Source: Diatrype stigma
Taxonomy: Eukaryota > Ascomycota > Sordariomycetes > Xylariales > Diatrypaceae
Assembly (NCBI GenBank): GCA_022225965.2
Contig: JAKJXP020000058.1
Span: 62,001-126,000, forward strand
Length of the DNA stretch: 64,000 nt
Direction of reading: 5' to 3'
Under the pieces are notes generated by a model. That model saw nothing but the letters and a program-made list of their open reading frames with translations. It made no database searches and was not told the origin of the DNA. Positions 46,363 through 57,288 of this stretch are shown here, piece by piece (position 1 is the first letter of the stretch; every line of letters starts with the position of its first letter). The translations under genes and the position numbers were made by a program.

Positions 46363-46851
46363 AAGTAACAAGCATTGTGATGGCGTTGGAGGCGTTGGCG
46401 GTATCAAGAGAAACACTGTACCATATAAAATTGTTTTTAATCCGGTCACCAAACACGCCCAATTTCAGCTTGTCTCCTGGGGTTTCTATTGCATTGAAGG
46501 GCCGCACGCATTGCACGCAGCCATACAAGATCGTATCCATTCTCGGGTTTGGGATACTCCCATTCGCATGCTGTCTATATACTAAAATGCATTGTTAATA
46601 CCACCATGGTTCCGGAAGAGAACCTGTATTTGATGAATGGAAGAGCACATTTTTACAACTAAACATGGACTGAGCATCATAAACCGCAAACTAGGATCTT
46701 GACATTTTCGATACATGCAATACGCCTCGACTACCTACCTAACTATATTGTCTCTCGACTCGACTCAACCAATCAGTTAACAACGACCTTGATTTCCCCC
46801 TTTTTGGGGGTAATTAGGCAAGACTGGCAAGGTAGCCCACGTAGCCGGACC
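46363..46851. other. intergenic region between convergent genes
   Basis: About 490 nt holding the 3' ends of sec62 and the RNase T2 gene. No gene seen. Confidence 0.5.
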
Positions 46852-48235
46852 TCACACCTCCGACCCCCTAGTCCGCTCGTAGTACCAGATAGCGCCCGGC
46901 GCCGCCGCGCAGCTCGTGGCCGACCCGCCCGTGACATTCGCCGCGACCGGCACCGCCTCCCCGCGCTGCGGCCGCCCCGCCACGTGGAAGTAGTACCACA
47001 TCTCCGACAGCACGGTGCGGCCGGCGTCGGTGCTGCCGCGCCCGGCCGCCGTCTCGTTGTACCGCGGGCCCGAGCACCCGATGTAGGGCAGCGTGCCGAA
47101 CTTGGTTACGAGCGCGGCCTGGATATCGGCCAGCGAGTGCGCCGTCGCGTTGGACGGCCGCACGCCGCCGGCCGCGAGCCACTCCCACGTCGGCAGCTTC
47201 TCGTAGTACGCCACGACGGTCGCGAAGAAGTCCACCACGTCCTCGTGCGGCCGCGCCAGCCGACCGTAGCACTCGGCGTCGAAGCTGCTGTAGCACGTCG
47301 CGTGCTTCGAGAACTCGTGCGCCCAGAGCGTTGAGCTCGGCTGGTTCTGTCCGAGCCAGTGTCTTTTTTTCCTGCAGTGTCAGCGGATCATGGGGTTTTG
47401 GGGGAGGAGATCTTGCGTCGGGACTGGGATTTGGGCTTGGGGTGGCAAGAGAAAAGGGGATGAGTGAGTGAGTGAGTGAGTGAGTGAGTGAGTGAGTGAG
47501 TGGAGTGGGGTGGATGGAAACTTGATTAACCCACTTCTTCATGTAGGCCAGCAGATCCCAGCGCCCGAACGGCTCGATCAGCTTGTCGATCGCGGGACCG
47601 CGGTAGGGCTTGACCGGGGCCCCCTCCGGCGTGCCCGTCGTCGTGTTCGGGGACGGCTCCGGGTCGTACTGTCGGCTGAGGTCGCAGTATTGGGTATACG
47701 AGCCTTGAGAGAAGGAGAAGAGCAATATTAGATCAGATTGCCTACGAACAGTAAGTAATCAGGTTGTTTTACCGTTACAGAAGTCCGGCCAGAGTCCATG
47801 GATCGTCCACTTGTCCTTAGGAAGCACCTGACCCTCGCACTCGAGGCCGGTGTACGTGTTCCAGAACTGCGTCGCGAGCTATCCGCCAGTCCCGTTCATT
47901 ACGCTTGGTGTCAGTCGCGATCAAATGTCGACAGTTGCTGGGTATCCGGATAACTCACAAGGAGACCTCCGTACGTCTCAACACAGCATGTGTCCACCAA
48001 GCCTGGCTGGGCACCCTTGGAGCAGGAAAGCACCGGGGGCGCTGTTTTGAGGCCATTGTTAGCTTTCGAACAGTCACAACCCCTTCGTATCGACTGCTGG
48101 TCAACGGGCTTACGAACAAAGTGCGCATGTGTGGTTGTCGGGGCTCAAGCCCGGATACAGTCCCGCTAGCACCCCGTTGATCAGAAGCGGTAGGGCGACG
48201 ACGGCGATAGTCGCCGTGCTCCGAACAGTTGACAT
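46852..48235 (-). CDS. secreted ribonuclease T2
   Basis: Endoribonuclease that cleaves RNA through 2',3'-cyclic phosphates; secreted or vacuolar. Exons: 48118-48235, 47959-48041, 47773-47878, 47522-47703 and 46852-47340 (325 aa, in phase). A signal peptide is at about 1-24 (IAVVALPLLINGVLA). The two active-site blocks are WTIHGLWPDFC (His94) and LWAHEFSKHATC (His171, Glu172, His176). Conserved Cys pairs include VDTCC and GLECEG. The C-terminal part (IGCSGPRYNETA then LSEMWYYFHV) fits the fungal family. The exon 1 donor is the least certain: phase requires GTTCGT at 48117, four bases before a better-looking GTAAGC. The last intron has a weak GTTTCC donor and contains a GAGT microsatellite. Asn-glycosylation sequons are present. 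Confidence 0.9.
47460..47502. repeat. (GAGT)n microsatellite in the RNase T2 intron
   Basis: About ten perfect tetranucleotide units inside intron 4 (47341-47521) of the RNase T2 gene. On the sense strand it reads CTCA repeats, which supply many weak branch-like words. Confidence 0.92.
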
Positions 48236-49647
48236 CGTGGAATACGTTGGTCGAACAATTCACGCAGCAAGCACATAGGTTCCACGTGCAACAGACAACT
48301 ATTCAACAACAATCAGCCTCGCTACCGCGAGGGAGGTCAAGGGTGATGCACAGGTTAAATATTTTAGTTACATGGTACCTTGGCAGCTTGGGTATATCTA
48401 CCGTCTTCAGCTAAGGGCCCAACACCCTGGCATAGCATCTTACATAGCAGTAGCGTGCGCCTTATTATGCAGCTCAATCCTAGACTCAGAGCTTTGCTTG
48501 CAGGAAGGGAAGCTCGATGACATAGTTCGGTGTGCGATCGGCTACGAGGCCGACAGCGCGTCCATTGTCAGCAGGGGAACTGCACGAACAAACAACAAAA
48601 ATATGCGCATCGACATAGTGAATTACTTAGCACCTGATAGAGATCTGCTACATGATAGGCCAATTGGGGAACCCCAAAGCCCTAGATACCCAAGTAGCTA
48701 GCATGCGGGTTCCTGGCGGTGGAGCGGCCCAGACCGGCCCCGTGAGCTGTGTTAGGAAGCTGGGATCGGAATGGGGGAGCGTCCAGCCAATCGGAGCTGG
48801 CCTGACTTCACTACCCAGGCTTTTATGAACATATGGGGGCGATGGAATGATCAGGAAGGGAATATGGATTTTGACTTCACTAGATATCTCCGACTGTGCG
48901 AGCACGTGTATGAATACTTGATGAAGCCGAAGGCTGTGAGAACGGCCTAGGAATAGGGGGTGAATAGGGGGTCAAGCTTCAACGCTAACCGTCAACTGAT
49001 TATATGGAGCTTAGCCCAGATTCACTCCTTCAGGTTCAACCCCTATTCCGCCACATAAAGGGGCCTGGTGTGGCAGGTATAAAATATCGTATTTACGTTG
49101 CGTTGCCGCATCTGTACTGAGGTGGTTCATTACAGCGCTATAGCACCAGTCGAGTACGGCCTCAAGTGTCTTATGAAAAGGAGCTTCCGATATCTCTCAG
49201 GAGACCCAATGATTACCGCACAAGCTGTTCAGACTTAAGCTGATGGAACCAAGAAAAGGGTATATTGTATATCTTGCAAGAAGTACGTCAAGCTCGTAAG
49301 CTACAATGGCTAGACAAAGACCATGTTTCCTTTCACGAACCGATGCCAACTTCTAGTTCCTTGGTTCATCCGCCCAATCAAGGTCCTTGTCACCAAGTCC
49401 ATGTCTATTGTCTATCTCAGAGCACGGCAGCATACAATGAAATTATTCAGTACTCAAAGAAAACCCTCCCTACGTCGTTTGATGAGCCTGCAATATAAGT
49501 ACACCCTTCTACTCCATCCTACTCCAGACGTCCCCTCTCCACACAACTGCAAACATCCCGCCGACATCTTCACTGAATCCTTTCTCCTCAAAAACTGACC
49601 ATCAAGGCTTTCGGTACTAACCTTACTAACCAAAACCAGCCGCAGAC
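48236..49647. other. divergent intergenic region
   Basis: About 1.4 kb between the RNase T2 gene and the single-exon gene at 49648, holding both promoters. GAATAGGGGGT is tandemly doubled near 48951-48972. No gene or tRNA seen. Confidence 0.5.
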
Positions 49648-50202
49648 ATGACCCCCAACATCATCCCCGAGACCCCCAGGGGCAGCATGGCCACGGACGG
49701 AGCCGAGTTCATGCAGAACGCCTACGCGGCCTCGGCGCTCCTGGGCTCCGACTGGTCGCTCGACTACCTGATCGACACGATCGACGGGTTCCTGGACAAC
49801 CTGGCGCTTCCCGTGTCGCACAAGCTCTTCTTCCGGGCCGAGGCGCCCACCATCGCGGCCTTCGGCTCCCGCCGCGCCGAGTTCACCGTGATCGTGCAGC
49901 TCTGGCCGCGGGGCGAGGCCGAGGTGGCGGGCGTCGCCGAGGCCGAGGCCGCCCTGCACCAGGTCGTCGACCGCTTCATGTCCGACGGCATCAGGGGCTA
50001 CAACGTCTACGCCAACTGCCGCCTCATGAACCCCGAGATGTTCGTCTGCGTCATGCTCGGCGACGGCGGCTACAGCCGCGTGACGCACCCCTTCGACGGC
50101 ACGCGCTTCGGCTCCTGGGACGTCAAGCCTGTCCTGCAGCGCGTTATCAGAAGCCTGCATTTCACGGCCGGCTTGAAGAGTCTCAGGCCGGCTATGCAGT
50201 AG
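49648..50202 (+). CDS. conserved-looking hypothetical protein, single exon
   Basis: A 184-codon frame of high GC and regular amino-acid composition, starting MTPNIIPETPRGSMATDGAEF. I do not recognise the family. It looks like a compact soluble globular protein: amphipathic helix DWSLDYLIDTIDGFLDNL (about 37-54), HKLFFRAEAP, then alternating beta-like segments (AEFTVIVQLWPRG, GYNVYANCRL, MFVCVMLGDGGYSRV) and a C-terminal helix. There is no signal peptide or membrane segment. A start at the internal Met (49687) is possible. The strong third-position GC and lack of stops in a 555-nt frame favour a real gene. The antisense frame is also open and is taken as a shadow. Confidence 0.7.
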   Translation: MTPNIIPETPRGSMATDGAEFMQNAYAASALLGSDWSLDYLIDTIDGFLDNLALPVSHKLFFRAEAPTIAAFGSRRAEFTVIVQLWPRGEAEVAGVAEAEAALHQVVDRFMSDGIRGYNVYANCRLMNPEMFVCVMLGDGGYSRVTHPFDGTRFGSWDVKPVLQRVIRSLHFTAGLKSLRPAMQ

Positions 50203-51096
50203 GGATGCTAGCGCATCCATACAACTAGTAAGTACAAGTACACATAGGGCCTTCAGCTGTGAGGCTCTATCATGAAAGGTTTCCCACTTCCAATCCAATC
50301 TACTCTGTATCGTGTGCAAATGTGTGCTGCCATTGTTACTCTCCGAGTCGTCAAAATGAACTGCAGGTAAGTAGGTTCCAACAGTCACTCTCCCCCTTTC
50401 GCTACACAAAAGCCTACTGGGCAAAGATATTCGGTCATGTGTAATAAATATATGACTAAATATTTCTGTAGAAATATGATGTCGAATCTGATATAAGTAA
50501 CATATCTCATGATCTGAAGCTATTGAATTATTCCATACCCCCCTTTACCTGTAGTACCGAGAATTCACGGCCCGTTTGTGTGGCAGCGACGGCCGGAACA
50601 CCGTTGTAAGTTTTCCCCATCCTCACTCCCCCCTCCGTCGAAGTAAAACCGTCATCGTAAGCTAACGCATTTTATATCACATCGAATGTATCGATGAGTT
50701 GGTAGGTTACGTAGTCAAGCATGCAAGTATATACTAATGCCAAATCATCGTTAAACATGTAGCAAACTAAGAAGTTCCAAAACCATCTTTAAAGTGGAAT
50801 TTTATTTCATGTAAGGGTTTATGTGATCGTTAGAATTTTGGTTCACCCCTTTGCTTTTCTTTTCTTCTCTTTTCGATGTGCAAAGGCCATTTATGCTTTA
50901 TGTAAGCACCCGCCCATAGGGTTTTAATGTATCGACACCTCGCATGATCTCATGATTTCGTTACCACCCCTTTTCTCCTTTCCTTCCATACACCTTTATA
51001 CTGTCTTACTCTACTCTAATCCCTCAAAATAGGAGATCATTCGTATTGGTATTTATATCATAGCACAGACCTTTCCCTTCCTTCCGTTGATTGTAG
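50203..51096. other. intergenic region between convergent genes
   Basis: About 890 nt of lower-GC sequence holding two 3' ends. No gene seen. Confidence 0.5.
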
Positions 51097-53307
51097 TCAC
51101 GCGGCAGAAGTGAGACCCAGCTCGGCATAGAACGCGTCGCTATTAGGCTTGCGTCCGAGGAACTGCTCGAGCGTAGTCATCTCGTCCTGGCTGCCGCCGC
51201 GCTCGAGAACGGTGTGGCGGTACCGGCGCCCTTCCTTGCCGTCCATGGGGTCCTTCTTGAAGACAGAGTAGAACATGTCGGTGCTGTAGACCTCCGACGA
51301 CAGGTAGCCGTAGTAGCCGGCATCGTACCCGCCGATAAGGTGGCCGAAGGTGGCCTGGCCGTGGCCCCAATTATTCTTTCCCCTAGCAGCCTTGTTGGTT
51401 TGAGGACCCATCAGGCCGCAGATCTGCTCGCGTAGGTCGTTGTACAGGACGCTGTAGTTGATCTCCTCGAGCTCCTCGTGGGAAGCCGGCGAGTGGACCG
51501 TCATATCGAAGATGCCGAAGTGCAACTGGCGCAGGTTGAACATGGCCGCATTGACGTGCTTGACCGAGATGATCTTGGCGATCAAGTCGTCAGGCATCTT
51601 GGCTCCGGACTCGTAGTGGTTCGACAATGACTGGATCTGGCTCGGCGTCCAGCACCAGTTCTCCAGCATCTGGCTAGGCGCCTCAACGAAGTCCCTAACT
51701 GTCGCTGTGCCGTGGAACCGGCTGAACCGCGTCCGCCCTGACAGGTCGTGAATACCGTGGCCTAGCTCATGGAACAACGTTACGACCTCGTCGTGCTTCA
51801 GCAGGGACGGCTTCTTGGGCGTCGGCTTCGAGAAGTTGCACACCAGCGCCGTTGCGGGGTATCTCCGAGATCCGTCCTTCTTCAGGTAGCCAGGCTGTAG
51901 GTTGAAGTTCGCGGCGTGGCCGTATTTGCCCTGCCGGGGATGGAGATCCAAGTATAGATAGCCGACAAATCCGTCGCCCTCGGAGCTATCGTCCCATACG
52001 GAGAACAAGATGACGTCTTCATGCCATGCAATATCCTCTGCCTTGCCCGTAGGTGAGAGTCGCTTACGCTCTTCAGGGCCCAATTCGACGAAAACGAAGC
52101 CGAATAACTCTTCGAAAATGTGCAGCATGCCCTGCACCGTGCTCTGCAAGGGGAAGTACTCGGCGATCACATTCTCATTAATGCTGTACTCTTTTTCCGT
52201 CAACATACGGTCATAGAATCGGTGGTCCCATAGATAGTAGTTTTCGTCTGGTTTGAGCCCTCGCGACTCCTCATCCTTCTTCTTGATCTCTACTAGGTGA
52301 GCCTTCTCCTTAGCGCCGCCTGGTGCAAGTCGTGTTCGGAGGTCAGACAAGAAAGCGTTGACAACAGCTGGATCCTTGGCCATCTTGTCTTCTATACGGA
52401 AGGCAGCATGGTTGGGATAGCCCAAAAGCCGAGCAGCTTCATCGCGAAGAAGAATAGCTTCCTTGAAAAGGTCGGTATTCTGGTTGCACTACGGGGTATG
52501 TTAGTTGTACGAATACAGTCATCATAAAGGAAAGAAAAACATTTTAGTGTGGCAATCAGTTCTTAGCAGACATACCTTGTTCTCATTGCCAATGAAGACC
52601 TTCTTCCTCGTCTCGGAGTTCTTCGCAAACTTGAGAGTAGGGAACAGATCCGGATACTTGAAGCTGACCTTGACCTTGCCCTCGTTTTCGCCCGTCCCCT
52701 TCTCAAAGCCATCTATAAGGTCTTCAGGGACGCCGTCCAGCTCCTCCTTGGTGAACCAGAGGCCGCCGTCCTCCTCGTTGAGGTTCTTCTGGAACTGGAT
52801 GCCGATCTGGCTGAGGCGCTTCTTGATCTCCTTGAACCGGTCCCGCTGGGGGCCCTGGGGCAGGCTGAGGCCGTTCCGGATGTAGCCCTTCCGTTCCTTC
52901 TCCAGAAGGCGCAGGCTCTCGGCGTCGAGGCCGGGCTCCTTCTCGGCCCGGGTTTTGAAGACGGCGTCGACCAGGTTGAAGACGTCCTCGCGCATGTTGC
53001 ACTCGATGGAGAAGTCGTCCATCAGCTTCTCGGCCTCGGTCGACGCGTTCCGCAGGTCGGCGTCGCTCGAGACGTACTGGTAGAAGCCCAAGATGCGGCT
53101 GCTCAGCTGCGCGTGGTTCTCGTCCTCAGCTATGGGGGCGAGCACGGAGGCGAAGGTCGCCTGATCCGGCGATGTGCCGGCTACGATCTTGTCGAGCAGA
53201 GCCCGCGTGGTGTCGCAGAGGCCCTTAGCATCGCTGACGATGGACTCCTTCGTGCCGGTGAAGGTCGGCGGAGATTGGGGCGGGTTCTTGTACTTGTCGG
53301 GGGCCAT
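51097..53307 (-). CDS. prd1: M3-family zinc oligopeptidase (saccharolysin / thimet oligopeptidase)
   Basis: Cleaves short peptides after proteasomal or organellar breakdown; usually cytosolic, in some species also mitochondrial. Exons 52576-53307 and 51097-52488 (707 aa, in phase), separated by an 87-nt intron with GTATGT donor. The zinc site is FHELGHGIHDL (HELGH at 484-488) and the third ligand is Glu in FVEAPSQMLENW (Glu513), 29 residues from the first His as in the family. GRTRFSRFHGT, WCWTPSQI, and the C-terminal YDAGYYGYLSSEVYSTDMF block (key YYGYL, DMF) also match. Length equals the family norm from the ATG at 53307. Upstream, the same frame stays open without any ATG back to 53667 and reads like a targeting sequence; see findings. 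Confidence 0.93.
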
Positions 53308-54610
53308 GGCGGCGGTGGTGACGGAGCGGTAGGACGAGGAAATGCGAGTGAAGGTGAACAGAGTGGAACAGCCAGGTGGTCGGAAGCGGACTTGGCCGAA
53401 GTAAGAAGTGAGGCGGGTGACGGAGCGTAGAGGAGCCAGATTGGCGGCAAGGAGGGCGAGGAGTAGAACGAGAAGGGAAGCGAGGAGGAAGGAAAGGGGG
53501 AGGGGAAGGGGGAGGGGCCGTTGCCGTGTAGGACGTGGTGAGGCCAGGATTATTGGAGGACGGTTGGAGGATGATTGGAGGATGATTGGATTGAATAATG
53601 ACGGGTCTACGGGTGTATTCAGGTCGGCAGGCAGTGGCAGGTACGCAATAGGTGCTATGTAGGTAGCTTAATCCAGCTATTCAGGCACTTCGGAGGCAAT
53701 CACGGTAACGATGAATGCCCTATGACAGTATGGGTAGCGGGGTTAGCGATTAGATACGGCAGGTACAGACAACACATAGTTATGGGGGGTTACGTATAGC
53801 CGATATAGGTGCCTACATACACACCTAGGTACCTAGGTAGCTTAGCAATTGAGGGGGGAAACTGCCTAGGCTACAGGTCGTCTAGTGCCAATAGGGGCAC
53901 CTAGGGACTACCGGGCGGAACCTTCGTGCAGGTAGAGGTACGACTATATGCCAGATTGATGGCTGATAGGTCAGTCATGCCATCAACACAACAACTTGGA
54001 ACAAACCAAGCGCATCCAGACTGCCAGGTGTTACGCTAGCCTCTACCTGCATCGCCTAGGTAACACAACTTGGGAAGGCAAAAAAAGGAGAATGCTACAT
54101 ACTAGGTATGTAGTAGAGTGCACCTCTGATTCAGGAGAGCTTCAAGTAAACAAGTCGCCGGAGACTCACTTCCTCTTTTAGATCTAACAATCGGGGGAGG
54201 GGGTTACTTCGCAGTTGGGTAGAATGTTAAGTTAGTGACCAGTTGTATCCTGTATCCCATTCCAATGCGAGTGTAAAGCTGGCATGCCTTGACGAATTGA
54301 GCTACTCAGATAACTCCTCATCAACAATCAGAACTCCGTGGGTTGGGGAGGCAGGCAGGCAAAACCCATTCCGTGTTTCGGTTTCTAGAACTACAGAGTA
54401 CCTTCTGTACACAAGGGCTCTCCCAAATACAAACAATCCGCATCGCCTGCCTCGTCATCATGGAAATAAAAACGCCTGAGTACCCCGAGCCGAGTCATGC
54501 AAATCAAAATGTCTCTGCCTTTGGTCCCTTTCCTAATCGTGCGCAGTGCACGATCCCCATATCACCCCTCCCATCTTCCAAACTCCCGAATCCCCCTGGA
54601 TCGCAACCTC
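53308..54610. other. intergenic region upstream of the oligopeptidase
   Basis: The first 360 nt continue the oligopeptidase frame without stop or ATG. Beyond that are two overlapping ACCTAGGT palindromes at about 53823-53840 and another CCTAGGTA near 54055. The rest, to the 3' end of the light-chain gene, has only short ORFs. Confidence 0.5.
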
Positions 54611-55353
54611 TCAGTTGGCCAAGATGGTGCGGACAAGATCTGCAGTGCGGTCGTGGTTAGCTTCAATCGTACTTCATTCCATTCTCTGCGGAGGCTGAAC
54701 ACCCCGTGCATCATATCAGGGGGCATTCATAGTAGCATCGTATCCGTACCTGTGTAGTTGACCTGGCCAGAAGACGTGTCGACAGCCTTGAGCAGCTCGT
54801 CGACCTCCTCGTCCGTCATCTTCTCACCCAGGTTCGTCAGGATGTACTTCAGCTGGCCGACACCAATGAAGCCTGTCATATCCTTATCAAAGACCTGGAA
54901 GCCGCGGCAGTATTCTTCGGGTTCGCCGGGATCGCGGAAGCCACCTGGCCGGTTCAGCACGCGCTGGAAGGTCTCGAAATCGACTGTAAATGGTAGATGG
55001 CATTAGTCCGGTCCACGTAATTCATCTCGTGAAATTGATATTGTGCGTATGGTGAGCAGCGCAAGTCGCGCTAGATCTTGCAGCGCAAAAGCAGACCGTG
55101 CGGGATGCGCTTTGAGATGTAGGGGGTGGCAATAGCACAAAGCCGACGCTGAATACGGAATTTGCGACTCACAGTCACCACCAACGGTCTTCTCCAGATC
55201 TCGGATCTCGGACAGAGTAGGGTTCTGACCACAGGCCCGCAGAAGGTCGCCGAGGCTATCGAGTGCGACGCGGCCGTTGCCTCGCTTGTCGAATAACGAG
55301 AAAGCCTCCTTGTAGTTGGTCGAAGCCTGAGAAGATTCGTAATTAGCGGCCAT
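54611..55353 (-). CDS. cdc4: Cdc4-type myosin essential light chain (EF-hand)
   Basis: Light chain of type II and V myosins, needed for the contractile ring in fission yeast. Exons 55173-55353, 54750-54983 and 54611-54639 (147 aa, in phase); the last exon has only 29 nt and encodes DLVRTILAN and the stop. EF-hand-like repeats: EAFSLFDKRGNGRV, GFQVFDKDMTGFIGVGQL and LLKAVDTSSGQVNY; LGDLLRACGQNPT and VLNRPGGF are typical of the Cdc4 group rather than calmodulin. Several Ca-binding positions are missing, as expected for light chains. Start MAANYESSQ at 55353 is preferred over an in-frame Met six codons upstream (55371) by family comparison. Length is close to S. pombe Cdc4 (141 aa). Confidence 0.92.
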
Positions 55354-57288
55354 ATTGGAGACAAAATCCAAATCCAGTGCCAGTGGTCAATTCAATCAGA
55401 TAAATGAACAAAGTGTGGAAATAATGCGGGCGCGGATGGAGAAGTAAAGGTCGCTGGTTCGTCGGAGAATGGCGTAAATGCTCTTTCTTGTCTGCGGATG
55501 CGTAGATGCTGTTGATTGCCGGAGTAATCGGGTTGGATGCAGTCCAGCAGCAATTGTCGGGATTTGGCAGTTTGGTTGTCGCTCTTAGTCATGTTACACG
55601 CCGCGCACATGATTTCCCTCGCTGTAACCGCCGTCGCCATCGCTGTCTTCTTTTCCGTTACAGTAACCTTGACTGGCGGCGTCCGCAGAGCCGACTTCGC
55701 ACTAAACCAGGATTTGGGGGCCTCATTTGGAGGGCGGACAGGCACGCAAGCGAGGGGCATTCTCTTGTTTACTGTACAAGCTCTCAAGGTACAGGTACAG
55801 CTGGGTAACAACAACCGGCCGGGAGGTAGACTGGGGTGAGCGTGAGAGGAAGTTACAACTGGAAGGACTCACCATTGTGAATAGCTTTGGTAATCGAGGC
55901 GTAGACGAGTGAAACGGGTAATGGCAATTCTTACAAAATAAGAATTGCAGCTTTGGAAATGTTGTGTTTGTAAGGAAGAACGGTGAAGGGAAGATCAAGG
56001 AAAATAACAACTTGGAAGTTTCACCTCTCCTCTCCTATCTCGCCAATGCAGAGTGAGCAGAAGGGACCCGCCTAAGTAAGTACCCTCTGCCACACTGCCG
56101 CCATGGTCTGTGCCCCTGCAGCTTGGAGTTAGTGGGCTTAGTGTATGCGCTGTCACACGCTGTGGCAGTGTGGGCGTGGCCCTGGAGCCCTGTGGGCTGT
56201 TGTGGGGTCACAATTGCCAGGGCAACCGCCACCTCCAGGTTGCTGGTTGCACGTTCCCCTATGCAGCTTAGGCCTGTCCTTAGTTGAACGACATATTGAA
56301 TTGAACAACATCGATCGAACCTGTTTGCGGTGTAACTGCTGTACTAAGTATACCTAGGCGATCCTGCCTCCTCATCCCATTCCAGGACTCCTTGGTTACT
56401 TCCATTCCAGTCTCAATTGCTCTTGATACTTTGCCTCCATCGAGGCCTGGCATCATAGGTACTCGCTCGTAACATAGGTTTATAGGGGTAGTTGAGAACT
56501 TGCTGAGGATAGTAATCCTGCACAATGGCGCGGACTCTGTTGGTTAACAGACATAAAGGGGTAAACCAGACTTTTGAACGCAACCAAGCGTACAACCTCC
56601 CCAATGCTATACCACCACGCAACTCTCCGCCTGCAATATAGGTAGTGCAAGCTCCCAGATCTGCGTCCATATGTTTACTAGGAATCGATCAAACGAGACC
56701 AAGCACGCAGTGGTGGGTACAAGTCATTAATGAACACTCGGTTGCCGATGTATTTAACTAGACGCTAAGAAGGTGTATCCTGATCTTGAGTTTATTGGCA
56801 GTTTGAAATACCAGAGGGTAGAAGCATACTTGGATAAGATGGGTGTTTTATGACCTTTCATCCTCTTCCGCAACTCGAGGTCTTTGTTCCATATGACCGA
56901 CCAGCATATCGACGAGCTATGATTCATAGCCATCTTCCGCAGAGTGTTGTTGGTTAGAAGCCGGATTTCTTGTCCGGAATGTCATGTAGACTATCATTAT
57001 TACCAACATAGGTCGTCTTGTGTCACCAGTATCGGATTGAGCAACATCACCCAAGAGCTGCAACGGCGTTCTTCTATTCTTCTCTTCCTGCCTGTCTATG
57101 AATCACCTTACGCATGACATGTGAATGTAGGAAGATCGGGAGATTCCCCTAGAACTTTGAGAACCGAAGCATATAAAAGGGTAGGCTGCACAGATCAACT
57201 TTCACGATGGTCTCCTTATTTTCCATCATTATTACTACTTTGAACCAGTATATATTGTGCGTATTGGTACGCTAATCTATTCTCCATC
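55354..57288. other. divergent intergenic region
   Basis: About 1.9 kb between the light-chain gene and the DUF3632-like gene. Small ORFs at 55506-55839 on both strands lack coding character. No repeat or RNA gene seen. Confidence 0.5.

Noticed and set aside
49020..49050. AGGTTCAACCCC resembling a tRNA T-arm
   Set aside because: The flanking bases do not form the T stem and no acceptor or anticodon arm can be drawn around it.
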